Source: Protonemura montana (taxonomy: Eukaryota; Arthropoda; Insecta; Plecoptera; Nemouridae). From it: a DNA stretch of 64,000 nucleotides. The stretch lies in assembly GCA_947568835.1 (NCBI GenBank), contig CANOQG010000016.1, forward strand, positions 49,001 to 113,000, read 5' to 3'. Made by a program: the position numbers and the translations under genes. Each line of letters begins with the position of its first letter. Position 1 is the stretch's first letter. The notes under the pieces were generated by a model. The model searched no databases. It saw only the letters and a list, made by a program, of their open reading frames with translations, and was not told the DNA's origin. Positions 35,742-47,700 of this stretch are shown in pieces.

Positions 35742-38700
35742 CCTGCCCCATGTCCTACCCCATGTCCTGCCCCATGTCCTGCCCCATGTCCTGCCCCATG
35801 TCCTGCCTCATGTCCTGCCCCATGTCTTGCCCCATGTCCCATGTCCTGCCCCATGTCCTGCCCCATGTCCTGCCCCATGTCCTGCCCTATGTCCTGTCTT
35901 ATGTCCTGCCCCATGTAATGCCCCATGTCCTGCTCCATGTCCTCCCCCTGTCCTGCCCTATGTCTTATGTCCTGCCCCATGTCCTGCCTCATGTCCTGCC
36001 CCATGTCCTTCCCTATGTCCTGTCCCATATCCTGCCCCATTTCCTGCCCCATGTCCTGCTCCATGTCCTGCCCCATGTCCTGCCCCATGTCCCGCTCCAT
36101 GTCCTCCCCCTGTCCTGCCTCATGTCCCATGTCCTGCCCCATGTCCTGCCCCATGTCCTGCCCCATGTCCTGCCCCATGTCCTGTCCCATGTCCTGCCCC
36201 ATGTTTTGGCCCATGTCCTGTCCAATGTCCTGCCTTATGTCCTGCCCCATGTCCTGCCCCATGTCCTGCCCCATGTCCTGCCCTATGTCCTGCCCCATGT
36301 CCTGCCCCATGTCCTGCCCTATGTCCTGTCCCTGTCCTGTCCCATGTCCTGCCCCATGTCCTGCCCCATGTCCTTCCCTATGTCCTGTCCCATGTCCTGC
36401 CCCATGTCCTGCCCCATGTCCTGCTCCATGTCCTGTCCCATGTCCTGCCCCATGTCCTGCCCCATGTCCTGCCCCATGTCCTGCCCTATGTCCTGTCCCA
36501 TGTCCTGCCCCATGTCCTGCCCCATGTCCTGCCCCATGTCCTGCCCCATGTCTTTCCCCATGTCCCATGTCCTGCCCCATGTCCTGCCCCATGTCCTGCC
36601 TCATGTCCTGCCTCATGTCCTGCCCCATGTCCTGCCCCATGTCCTGCCCCATGTCCTGCCCCATGTCCTGTCCCATGTCCTGCCCCATGTCATGCCCCAT
36701 GTCCTGCCCCATGTCCTGCCCCATGTCCCATGTCCTGCCCCATGTCCTGCCCTTTGTCCTGTCCCATTTCCTGCCCCATGTCCTGCCCCATGTCCTGCCC
36801 CATGTCCTGCCCCATGTCCTGCCCCATGTTCTGCCCCATGTCCTGCCCTATGTCTTGCCCCATGTCCCATGTCCTGCCCCATGTCCTGCCCCATGTCCTG
36901 CCCCATGTCCTTCCCTATGTCCTGTCCTATGTCCTGCCCCATGTCCTGCCCCATGTCCTGCTCCATGTCCTCCCCCTGTCCTGCCCCATGTCCCATGTCC
37001 TGCCCCATGTCCTGCCCCATGTCCTTCCCCATGTCCTGTCCCATGTCCTGCTCCATGTCCTGCCCCATGTCTTACCTCATGTCCCATGTCCTGCCTCATG
37101 TCCTGCCCCATGTCCTGCCCCATGTCCTGCTCCATGTCCTCCCCCTGTCCTGCCCCATGTCCCATGTCCTGCCCCATGTCCTGCCCCATGTCCTTCCCCA
37201 TGTCCTGCCCTATGTCCTGCCCCATGTCTTGCCCCATGTCCCATGTCCTGCCCCATGTCCTGCCCCATGTCCTGCCCCATGTCCTGCCCTATGTCCTGCC
37301 CCATGTCCTGCCCCATTTTCTGCTCCATGTTCCACCCCATGTCCTGCCCCATGTCCCATGTCATGCCCCATGTCCTGCCCCATGTCCTGCCCCATGTCCT
37401 GTCCCATGTCCTGCTCCATGTCCTGCCCCATGTCTTACCTCATGTCCCATGTCCTGCCTCATGTCCTGCCCCATGTCCTGCCCCATATCCTGCCCCATGT
37501 CCTGCCCCATGTCCTGCCCCATGTCCTGTCCCATGTCCTGCCCAATGTCCTGCCCCATGTCCTGCTCCATGTCCTGCCCCATGTCCTGCCCCATGTCCTG
37601 CCCTATGTCCTGCCCCATGTCCTGCCCCATGTCCTGCCCCATGTCCTGCCCTATGTCCTGCCCCATGTCCTGCCCCATGTCCTGCCCCATGTCCTGCTCC
37701 ATGTCCTGCCCCATGTCCTGCCCCATGTCCTGCCCTATGTCCTGCCCCATGTCCTGCCCCATGTCCTGCCCCATGTCCTGCCCTATGTCCTTCCCCATGT
37801 CCTGCCCCATGTCCTGCCCCATGTCCTGTCTTATGTCATGTCCCATGTCCTGCTCCATGTCCTGCCCCATGTCCTGCCCCATGTCCTGCCCTATGTCCTG
37901 CACCATGTCCTGCCCCATGTCCTGCCCCATGTCCTGCCCCATGTCCTGCCCCATGTCCTGCCCCATGTCCTGCCCCATGTCCCATGTCCTGCCCCATGTC
38001 CTGCCCCTTGTCCTGTCCCATTTCCTGCCCCATGTCCTACCCCATGTCCTGCCCCATGTCATGCCCCATGTCCTGCCCCATGTCCTGCCTCATGTCCTGC
38101 CCCATGTCTTGCCCCATGTCCCATGTCCTGCCCCATGTCCTGCCCCATGTCCTGCCCCATGTCCTGCCCTATGTCCTGTCTTATGTCCTGCCCCATGTAA
38201 TGCCCCATGTCCTGCTCCATGTCCTCCCCCTGTCCTGCCCTATGTCTTATGTCCTGCCCCATGTCCTGCCTCATGTCCTGCCCCATGTCCTGCCCTATGT
38301 CCTGTCCCATGTCCTGCCCCATTTCCTGCCCCATGTCCTGCTCCATGTCCTGCCCCATGTCCTGCCCCATGTCCCGCTCCATGTCCTCCCCCTGTCCTGC
38401 CTTATGTCCCATGTCCTGCCCCATGTCCTGCCCCATGTCCTGCCCCATGTCCTGCCCCATGTCCTGTCCCATGTCCTGCCCCATGTTTTGCCCCATGTCC
38501 TGTCCAATGTCCTGCCTCATGTCCTGCCCCATGTCCTGCCCCATGTCCTGCCCCATGTCCTGCCCCATGTCCTGCCCTATGTCCTGCCCCATGTCCTGCC
38601 CCATGTCCTTCCCTATGTCCTGTCCCATGTCCTGTCCCATGTCCTGCCCCATGTCCTGCCCCATGTCCTTCCCTATGTCCTGTCCCATGTCCTGCCCCAT

Positions 38701-38822
38701 GTCCTGCCCCATGTCCTGCTCCATGTCCTGTCCCATGTCCTGCCCCATGTCCTGCCCCATGTCCTGCCCCATGTCCTGCCCTATGTCCTGTCCCATGTCC
38801 TGCCCCATGTCCTGCCCCATGT
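35742..38822 (+). repeat. 3,081-bp higher-order repeat, copy 2
   Basis: Second copy of the 3.09-kb HOR, 12 bp shorter. Private change: TTTTGGCCC at about 36,205, where other copies read TTTTGCCCC. The match ends near 38,822 at a GCCCTATG that replaces the CTACCCC monomer starting copy 2, so the two copies are exactly head to tail. Confidence 0.9.
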
Positions 38823-39161
38823 CCTGCCCTATGTCCTGCCCCATGTCTTGCCCCATGTCCCATGTCCTGCCCCATGTCCTGCCCCATGTCCTGCCCTATG
38901 TCCTGCCCCATGTCCTGCCCCATGTCCTGCCCCATGTCCTGCCCCATGTCCTGCCCTATGTCCTGCCCCATGTCCTGCCCCATGTCCCATGTCCTGCCCC
39001 ATGTCCTGCCCCATGTCCCATGTCCTGCCCCATGTCCTGCCCCTTGTCCTGTCCCATTTCCTGCCCCATGTCCTGCCCCATGTCCTGCCCCATGTCCTGC
39101 CCCATGTCCTGCCCCATGTCCTGCCCCATGTCTTGCCCCATGTCCCATGTCCTGCCCCATG
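38384..39161 (+). repeat. 778-bp tandem sub-duplication, copy 1
   Basis: Overlaps the end of the 3.08-kb unit. Everything from the TCCCCCTG monomer to a GTCCCATGTCCTGCCCC module recurs at +778. The same local duplication is seen at 46.1-47.7 kb and 53.9-55.4 kb (period 766) and at 62.3-63.8 kb (period 778), so it was made once and then spread by larger duplications. Confidence 0.86.
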
Positions 39162-39939
39162 TCCTCCCCCTGTCCTGCCTTATGTCCCATGTCCTGCCCC
39201 ATGTCCTGCCCCATGTCCTGCCCCATGTCCTGCCCCATGTCCTGTCCCATGTCCTGCCCCATGTTTTGCCCCATGTCCTGTCCAATGTCCTGCCTCATGT
39301 CCTGCCCCATGTCCTGCCCCATGTCCTGCCCCATGTCCTGCCCCATGTCCTGCCCTATGTCCTGCCCCATGTCCTGCCCCATGTCCTGCCCTATGTCCTG
39401 TCCCATGTCCTGTCCCATGTCCTGCCCCATGTCCTGCCCCATGTCCTTCCCTATGTCCTGTCCCATGTCCTGCCCCATGTCCTGCCCCATGTCCTGCTCC
39501 ATGTCCTGTCCCATGTCCTGCCCCATGTCCTGCCCCATGTCCTGCCCCATGTCCTGCCCTATGTCCTGTCCCATGTCCTGCCCCATGTCCTGCCCCATGT
39601 CCTGCCCTATGTCCTGCCCCATGTCTTGCCCCATGTCCCATGTCCTGCCCCATGTCCTGCCCCATGTCCTGCCCTATGTCCTGCCCCATGTCCTGCCCCA
39701 TGTCCTGCCCCATGTCCTGCCCCATGTCCTGCCCTATGTCCTGCCCCATGTCCTGCCCCATGTCCCATGTCCTGCCCCATGTCCTGCCCCATGTCCCATG
39801 TCCTGCCCCATGTCCTGCCCCTTGTCCTGTCCCATTTCCTGCCCCATGTCCTGCCCCATGTCCTGCCCCATGTCCTGCCCCATGTCCTGCCCCATGTCCT
39901 GCCCCATGTCTTGCCCCATGTCCCATGTCCTGCCCCATG
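39162..39939 (+). repeat. 778-bp tandem sub-duplication, copy 2
   Basis: Repeats 38,384-39,161, but lacks the CCCGCTCC monomer because the duplication breakpoint falls just downstream of it. It ends where TCCCCCTG would be expected and canonical GCCCC monomers follow. Confidence 0.85.
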
Positions 39940-41364
39940 TCCTGCCCCATGTCCTGCCCCATGTCCTGCCCTATGTCCTGTCCCATGTCCTGTCCCTTGT
40001 CATGTCCCATGTCCTGCTCCATGTCCTGCCCCATGTCCTGCCCCATGTCTTGCCCCATGTCCCATGTCCTGCCCCATATCCTGCCCCATGTCCTGCCCCA
40101 TGTCCTGCCCTATGTCCTGTCTTATGTCCTGCCCCATGTAATGCCCCATGTCCTGCTCCATGTCCTCCCCCTGTCCTGCCCTATGTCTTATGTCCTGCCC
40201 CATGTCCTGCCTCATGTCCTGCCCCATGTTCTGCCCCAAGTCCTGCCTCATGTCCTGCCCCATGTCCTGCCCCATGTCCTGCCCCATGTCCTGCCCCATG
40301 TCCTGCCCTATGTCCTGCCCCATGTCCTGCCCCATGTCCTGCCCCATGTCCTGCCCCATGTCCTGCCCCATGTCCTGCCCCATGTCCTGTCCCATGTCCT
40401 GCTCCATGTCCTGCCCCATGTCTTACCTCATGTCCCATGTCCTGCCTCATGTCCTGCCCCATGTCCTGCCCCATATCCTGCCCCATGTCCTGCCCCATGT
40501 CCTGCCCCATGTCCTGTCCCATGTCCTGCCCAATGTCCTGCCCCATGTCCTGCTCCATGTCCTGCCCCATGTCCTGCCCCATGTCCTGCCCTATGTCCTG
40601 CCCCATGTCCTGCCCCATGTCCTGCTCCATGACCTGCCCCATGTCCCATGTCCTGCCCCATGTCCTGCCCCATGTCCTGCCCCAAGTCCTGCCTCATGTC
40701 CTGCCCCATGTCCTGCCCCATGTCCTGCCCCATGTCCTGCCCCATGTCCTGCCCTATGTCCTGCCCCATGTCCTGCCCCATGTCCTGCCCCATGTCCTGC
40801 CCCATGTCCTACCCCATGTCCTGCCCTATGTCCTGTCTTATGTCCTGCCCCATGTCCTGCCCCATGTCCTGCTCCATGTCCTGCCCCATGTCCTGCTCCA
40901 TGTCCCATGTCCTGCCCCATGTCCTGCCCCATGTCCTGTCCCATGTCCTGCCTCATGTCCTGCCCCATGTCCTGCCCCATGTCCTGCCCCATGTCCTGCC
41001 CCATGTCCTGTCCCATGTCCTGCCCCATGTCATGCCCCATGTCCTGCCCCATGTCCTGCCCCATGTCCCATGTCCTGCTTCATGTCCTGCCCTTTGTCCT
41101 GTCCCATTTCCTGCCCCATGTCCTGCCCCATGTCCTGCCCCATGTCCTGCCCCATGTCCTGCCCCATGTTCTGCCCCATGTCCTGCCCTATGTCCTGCCC
41201 CATGTCTTGCCCCATGTCCCATGTCCTGCCCCATGTCCTGCCCCATGTCCTGCCCCATGTCCTGCCCTATGTCCTGCCCCATGTCCTGCCCCATTTTCTG
41301 CTCCATGTTCCACCCCATTTCCTGCCCCATGTCCCATGTCATGCCCCATGTCCTGCCCCATTTC
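39940..41364 (+). repeat. Mosaic region of short rearranged modules
   Basis: Array sequence with landmarks in unusual order: CCCTTGTCATG near 39,993, TAATG (triplet 40,139), two CCAAGTCC monomers (about 40,236 and 40,683) and one TGACC (ending 40,632). A GCTTCATG variant near 41,079 is shared with about 48,297 and 56,050. No long constant-offset match to a neighbour was found by eye for the whole stretch. Confidence 0.75.
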
Positions 41365-43438
41365 CTGCCCCATGTCCTGCCCTATGTCTTGCCCCATGTC
41401 CCATGTCCTGCCCCATGTCCTGCCCCATGTCCTGCCCCATGTCCTTCCCTATGTCCTGTCCTATGTCCTGCCCCATGTCCTGCCCCATGTCCTGCTCCAT
41501 GTCCTCCCCCTGTCCTGCCCCATGTCCCATGTCCTGCCCCATGTCCTGCCCCATGTCCTTCCCCATGTCCTGCCCTATGTCCTGTCCCATGTCCTGCCCC
41601 ATGTCCTGCCCCATGTCCTGCCCTATGTCCTGCCCCATGTCTTGCCCCATGTCCCATGTCCTGCCCCATGTCCTGCCCCATGTCCTGCCCCATGTCCTGC
41701 CCTATGTCCTGCCCCATGTCCTGCCCCATTTTCTGCTCCATGTTCCACCCCATGTCCTGCCCCATGTCCCATGTCATGCCCCATGTCCTGCCCCATGTCC
41801 TGCCCCATGTCCTGTCCCATGTCCTGCTCCATGTCCTGCCCCATGTCTTACCTCATGTCCCATGTCCTGCCTCATGTCCTGCCCCATGTCCTGCCCCATA
41901 TCCTGCCCCATGTCCTGCCCCATGTCCTGCCCCATGTCCTGTCCCATGTCCTGCCCAATGTCCTGCCCCATGTCCTGCTCCATGTCCTGCCCCATGTCCT
42001 GCCCCATGTCCTGCCCTATGTCCTGCCCCATGTCCTGCCCCATGTCCTGCCCCATGTCCTGCCCTATGTCCTTCCCCATGTCCTGCCCCATGTCCTGCCC
42101 CATGTCCTGTCCCATGTCATGTCCCATGTCCTGCTCTATGTCCTGCCCCATGTCCTGCCCCATGTCCTGCCCTATGTCCTGCACCATGTCCTGCCCCATG
42201 TCCTGCCCCATGTCCTGCCCCATGTCCTGCCCCATGTCCTGCCCCATGTCCTGCCCCATGTCCCATGTCCTGCCCCATGTCCTGCCCCTTGTCATGTCCC
42301 ATTTCATGCCCCATGTCCTACCCCATGTCCTGCCCCATGTCCTGCCCCATGTCCTGCCCCATGTCCTGCCTCATGTCCTGCCCCATGTCTTGCCCCATGT
42401 CCCATGTCCTGCCCCATGTCCTGCCCCATGTCCTGCCCCATGTCCTACCCTATGTCCTGTCTTATGTCCTGCCCCATGTAATGCCCCATGTCCTGCTCCA
42501 TGTCCTCCCCCTGTCCTGCCCTATGTCTTATGTCCTGCCCCATGTCCTGCCTCATGTCCTGCCCCATGTCCTGCCCTATGTCCTGTCCCATGTCCTGCCC
42601 CATTTCCTGCCCCATGTCCTGCTCCATGTCCTGCCCCATGTCCTGCCCCATGTCCCGCTCCATGTCCTCCCCCTGTCCTGCCTTATGTCCCATGTCCTGC
42701 CCCATGTCCTGCCCCATGTCCTGCCCCATGTCCTGCCCCATGTCCTGTCCCATGTCCTGCCCCATGTTTTGCCCCATGTCCTGTCCAATGTCTTGCCTCA
42801 TGTCCTGCCCCATGTCCTGCCCCATGTCCTGCCCCATGTCCTGCCCCATGTCCTGCCCTATGTCCTGCCCCATGTCCTGCCCCATGTCCTGCCCTATGTC
42901 CTGTCCCATGTCCTGTCCCATGTCCTGCCCCATGTCCTGCCCCATGTCCTTCCCTATGTCCTGTCCCATGTCCTGCCCCATGTCCTGCCCCATGTCCTGC
43001 TCCATGTCCTGTCCCATGTCCTGCCCCATGTTCTGCCCCATGTCCTGCCCCATGTCCTGCCCTATGTCCTGTCCCATGTCCTGCCCCATGTCCTGCCCCA
43101 TGTCCTGCCCTATGTCCTGCCCCATGTCTTGCCCCATGTCCCATGTCCTGCCCCATGTCCTGCCCCATGTCCTGCCCTATGTCCTGCCCCATGTCCTGCC
43201 CCATGTCCTGCCCCATGTCCTGCCCCATGTCCTGCCCTATGTCCTGCCCCATGTCCTGCCCCATGTCCCATGTACTGCCCCATGTCCTGCCCCTTGTCCT
43301 GTCCCATTTCCTGCTCCATGTCCTGCCCCATGTCCTGCCCCATGTCCTGCCCCATGTCCTGCCCCATGTCCTGCCCCATGTCTTGCCCCATGTCCCATGT
43401 CCTGCCCCATGTCCTGCCCCATGTCCTGCCCCATGTCC
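41365..43438 (+). repeat. 2.07-kb segment repeated at 59,372-61,445
   Basis: Landmarks match at a constant +18,007, including TAATG (triplets 42,479 and 60,486), CCCGCTCC (about 42,655 and 60,662) and GTCTTGCCTC (about 42,790 and 60,797). The left half also matches 51,683-52,530 at +10,301. Private changes: GTACTG at 43,273, and GTCATG/TTTCATG at 42,292-42,308. This is the longest-range copy in the window. Confidence 0.85.
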
Positions 43439-44775
43439 TGCTCCATGACCTGCCCCATGTCCCATGTCCTGCCCCATGTCCTGCCCCATGTCCTGCCCCA
43501 AGTCCTGCCCCATGTCCTGCCCCATGTCCTGCCCCATGTCCTGCCCAATGTCCTGCCCTATGTCCTGCCCCATGTCCTGCCCCATGTCCTGCCCCATGTC
43601 CTGCCCCATGTCCTGCCCCATGTCCTGCCCTATGTCCTGCCCCATGTCCTGCCCCATGTCCTGCCCCATGTCCTGCCCCATGTCCTGCCCTATGTCCTGC
43701 CCCATGTCCTGCCCCATGTCCCATGTCCTGCCCCATGTCCTGCCCCTTGTCCTGTCCCATTTCCTGCCCCATGTCCTGCCCCATGTCCTGCCCCATGTCC
43801 TGCCCCATGTCCTGCCCCATGTCCTGCCCCATGTCTTGCCCCATGTCCCATGTCCTGCCCCATGTCCTGCCCCATGTCCTACCCCATGTCCTGCCCTATG
43901 TCCTGTCTTATGTCCTGCCCCATGTAATGCCCCATGTCCTGCTCCATGTCCTCCCCCTGTCCTGCCCTATGTCTTATGTCCTGCCCCATGTCCTGCCTCA
44001 TGTCCTGCCCCATGTCCTGCCCTATGTCCTGTCCCATGTCCTGCCCCATTTCCTGCCCCATGTCCTGCTCCATGTCCTGCCCCATGTCCTGCCCCATGTC
44101 CCGCTCCATGTCCTCCCCCTGTCCTGCCTTATGTCCCATGTCCTGCCCCATGTCCTGCCCCATGTCCTGCCCCATGTCCTGCCCCATGTCCTGTCCCATG
44201 TCCTGCCCCATGTTTTGCCCCATGTCCTGTCCAATGTCCTGCCTCATGTCCTGCCCCATGTCCTGCCCCATGTCCTGCCCCATGTCCTGCCCCATGTCCT
44301 GCCCTATGTCCTGCCCCATGTCCTGCCCCATGTCCTGCCCTATGTCCTGTCCCATGTCCTGTCCCATGTCCTGCCCCATGTCCTGCCCCATGTCCTTCCC
44401 TATGTCCTGTCCCATGTCCTGCCCCATGTCCTGCCCCATGTCCTGCTCCATGTCCTGTCCCATGTCCTGCCCCATGTCCTGCCCCATGTCCTGCCCCATG
44501 TCCTGCCCTATGTCCTGTCCCATGTCCTGCCCCATGTCCTGCCCCATGTCCTGCCCTATGTCCTGCCCCATGTCTTGCCCCATGTCCCATGTCCTGCCCC
44601 ATGTCCTGCCCCATGTCCTGCCCCATGTCCTGTCCCATGTCCTGCCCCATGTTTTGCCCCATGTCCTGTCCAATGTCTTGCCTCATGTCCTGCCCCATGT
44701 CCTGCCCCATGTCCTGCCCCATGTCCTGCCCCATGTCCTGCCCTATGTCCTGCCCCATGTCCTGCCTCATGTCCT
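43439..44775 (+). repeat. Segment shared with 45.4-46.6 kb (offset 2,017)
   Basis: From about 43,410 to 44,620 variants match 45,427-46,637 at +2,017, including CCAAGTCCTGCCCC, CCCAATG, TAATG and CCCGCTCC. Parts from 43,925 also repeat 42,479 onward at +1,446. At about 44,620 a breakpoint inserts a TTTTGCCCC/GTCTTGCCTC fragment before the 7.75-kb unit begins. Confidence 0.8.
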
Positions 44776-47700
44776 GCCCTATGTCCTGTCCCATGTCCTG
44801 TCCCATGTCCTGCCCCATGTCCTGCCCCATGTCCTTCCCTATGTCCTGTCCCATGTCCTGCCCCATGTCCTGCCCCATGTCCTGCTCCATGTCCTGTCCC
44901 ATGTCCTGCCCCATGTTCTGCCCCATGTTCTGCCCCATGTCCTGCCCTATGTCCTGTCCCATGTCCTGCCCCATGTCCTGCCCCATGTCCTGCCCTATGT
45001 CCTGCCCCATGTCTTGCCCCATGTCCCATGTCCTGCCCCATGTCCTGCCCCATGTCCTGCCCTATGTCCTGCCCCATGTCCTGCCCCATGTCCTGCCCCA
45101 TGTCCTGCCCCATGTCCTGCCCTATGTCCTGCCCCATGTCCTGCCCCATGTCCCATGTCCTGCCCCATGTCCTGCCCCTTGTCCTGTCCCATTTCCTGCT
45201 CCATGTCCTGCCCCATGTCCTGCCCCATGTCCTGCCCCATGTCCTGCCCCATGTCCTGCCCCATGTCTTGCCCCATGTCCCATGTCCTGCCCCATGTCCT
45301 GCCCCATGTCCTGCCCCATGTCCTGCCCTATGTCCTGTCCCATGTCCTGTCCCATGTCATGTCCCATGTCCTGCTCCATGTCCTGCCCCATGTCCTGCCC
45401 CATGTCCTGCCCTATGTCCTGCCCCATGTCCTGCCCCATGTCCTGCCCCATGTCCTGCTCCATGACCTGCCCCATGTCCCATGTCCTGCCCCATGTCCTG
45501 CCCCATGTCCTGCCCCAAGTCCTGCCCCATGTCCTGCCCCATGTCCTGCCCCATGTCCTGCCCAATGTCCTGCCCTATGTCCTGCCCCATGTCCTGCCCC
45601 ATGTCCTGCCCCATGTCCTGCCCCATGTCCTGCCCCATGTCCTGCCCTATGTCCTGCCCCATGTCCTGCCCCATGTCCTGCCCCATGTCCTGCCCCATGT
45701 CCTGCCCTATGTCCTGCCCCATGTCCTGCCCCATGTCCCATGTCCTGCCCCATGTCCTGCCCCTTGTCCTGTCCCATTTCCTGCCCCATGTCCTGCCCCA
45801 TGTCCTGCCCCATGTCCTGCCCCATGTCCTGCCCCATGTCCTGCCCCATGTCTTGCCCCATGTCCCATGTCCTGCCCCATGTCCTGCCCCATGTCCTACC
45901 CCATGTCCTGCCCTATGTCCTGTCTTATGTCCTGCCCCATGTAATGCCCCATGTCCTGCTCCATGTCCTCCCCCTGTCCTGCCCTATGTCTTATGTCCTG
46001 CCCCATGTCCTGCCTCATGTCCTGCCCCATGTCCTGCCCTATGTCCTGTCCCATGTCCTGCCCCATTTCCTGCCCCATGTCCTGCTCCATGTCCTGCCCC
46101 ATGTCCTGCCCCATGTCCCGCTCCATGTCCTCCCCCTGTCCTGCCTTATGTCCCATGTCCTGCCCCATGTCCTGCCCCATGTCCTGCCCCATGTCCTGCC
46201 CCATGTCCTGTCCCATGTCCTGCCCCATGTTTTGCCCCATGTCCTGTCCAATGTCCTGCCTCATGTCCTGCCCCATGTCCTGCCCCATGTCCTGCCCCAT
46301 GTCCTGCCCCATGTCCTGCCCTATGTCCTGCCCCATGTCCTGCCCCATGTCCTGCCCTATGTCCAGTCCCATGTCCTGTCCCATGTCCTGCCCCATGTCC
46401 TGCCCCATGTCCTTCCCTATGTCCTGTCCCATGTCCTGCCCCATGTCCTGCCCCATGTCCTGCTCCATGTCCTGTCCCATGTCCTGCCCCATGTCCTGCC
46501 CCATGTCCTGCCCCATGTCCTGCCCTATGTCCTGTCCCATGTCCTGCCCCATGTCCTGCCCCATGTCCTGCCCTATGTCCTGCCCCATGTCTTGCCCCAT
46601 GTCCCATGTCCTGCCCCATGTCCTGCCCCATGTCCTGCCCTATGTCCTGCCCCATGTCCTGCCCCATGTCCTGCCCCATGTCCTGCCCCATGTCCTGCCC
46701 TATGTCCTGCCCCATGTCCTGCCCCATGTCCCATGTCCTGCCCCATGTCCCATGTCCTGCCCCATGTCCTGCCCCTTGTCCTGTCCCATTTCCTGCCCCA
46801 TGTCCTGCCCCATGTCCTGCCCCATGTCCTGCCCCATGTCCTGCCCCATGTCCTGCCCCATGTCTTGCCCCATGTCCCATGTCCTGCCCCATGTCCTCCC
46901 CCTGTCCTGCCTTATGTCCCATGTCCTGCCCCATGTCCTGCCCCATGTCCTGCCCCATGTCCTGCCCCATGTCCTGTCCCATGTCCTGCCCCATGTTTTG
47001 CCCCATGTCCTGTCCAATGTCCTGCCTCATGTCCTGCCCCATGTCCTGTCCCATGTCCTGCCCCATGTCCTGCCCCATGTCCTGCCCTATGTCCTGCCCC
47101 ATGTCCTGCCCCATGTCCTGCCCTATGTCCTGTCCCATGTCCTGTCCCATGTCCTGCCCCATGTCCTGCCCCATGTCCTTCCCTATGTCCTGTCCCATGT
47201 CCTGCCCCATGTCCTGCCCCATGTCCTGCTCCATGTCCTGTCCCATGTCCTGCCCCATGTCCTGCCCCATGTCCTGCCCCATGTCCTGCCCTATGTCCTG
47301 TCCCATGTCCTGCCCCATGTCCTGCCCCATGTCCTGCCCTATGTCCTGCCCCATGTCTTGCCCCATGTCCCATGTCCTGCCCCATGTCCTGCCCCATGTC
47401 CTGCCCTATGTCCTGCCCCATGTCCTGCCCCATGTCCTGCCCCATGTCCTGCCCCATGTCCTGCCCTATGTCCTGCCCCATGTCCTGCCCCATGTCCCAT
47501 GTCCTGCCCCATGTCCTGCCCCATGTCCCATGTCCTGCCCCATGTCCTGCCCCTTGTCCTGTCCCATTTCCTGCCCCATGTCCTGCCCCATGTCCTGCCC
47601 CATGTCCTGCCCCATGTCCTGCCCCATGTCCTGCCCCATGTCTTGCCCCATGTCCCATGTCCTGCCCCATGTCCTGCCCCATGTCCTGCCCCATGTCCTG

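Noticed and set aside
17938..40632. Very long forward open frames (thousands of codons) rich in Met-Ser-Cys-Pro, Val-Leu-Pro-His and Cys-Pro-Ala-Pro
   Set aside because: All three forward frames are open at once over the same DNA, stops come only from a few recurrent variant monomers, and the frame jumps at each 7-bp unit. There is no domain, splice site or codon bias. They are by-products of a stop-free 12-bp repeat.
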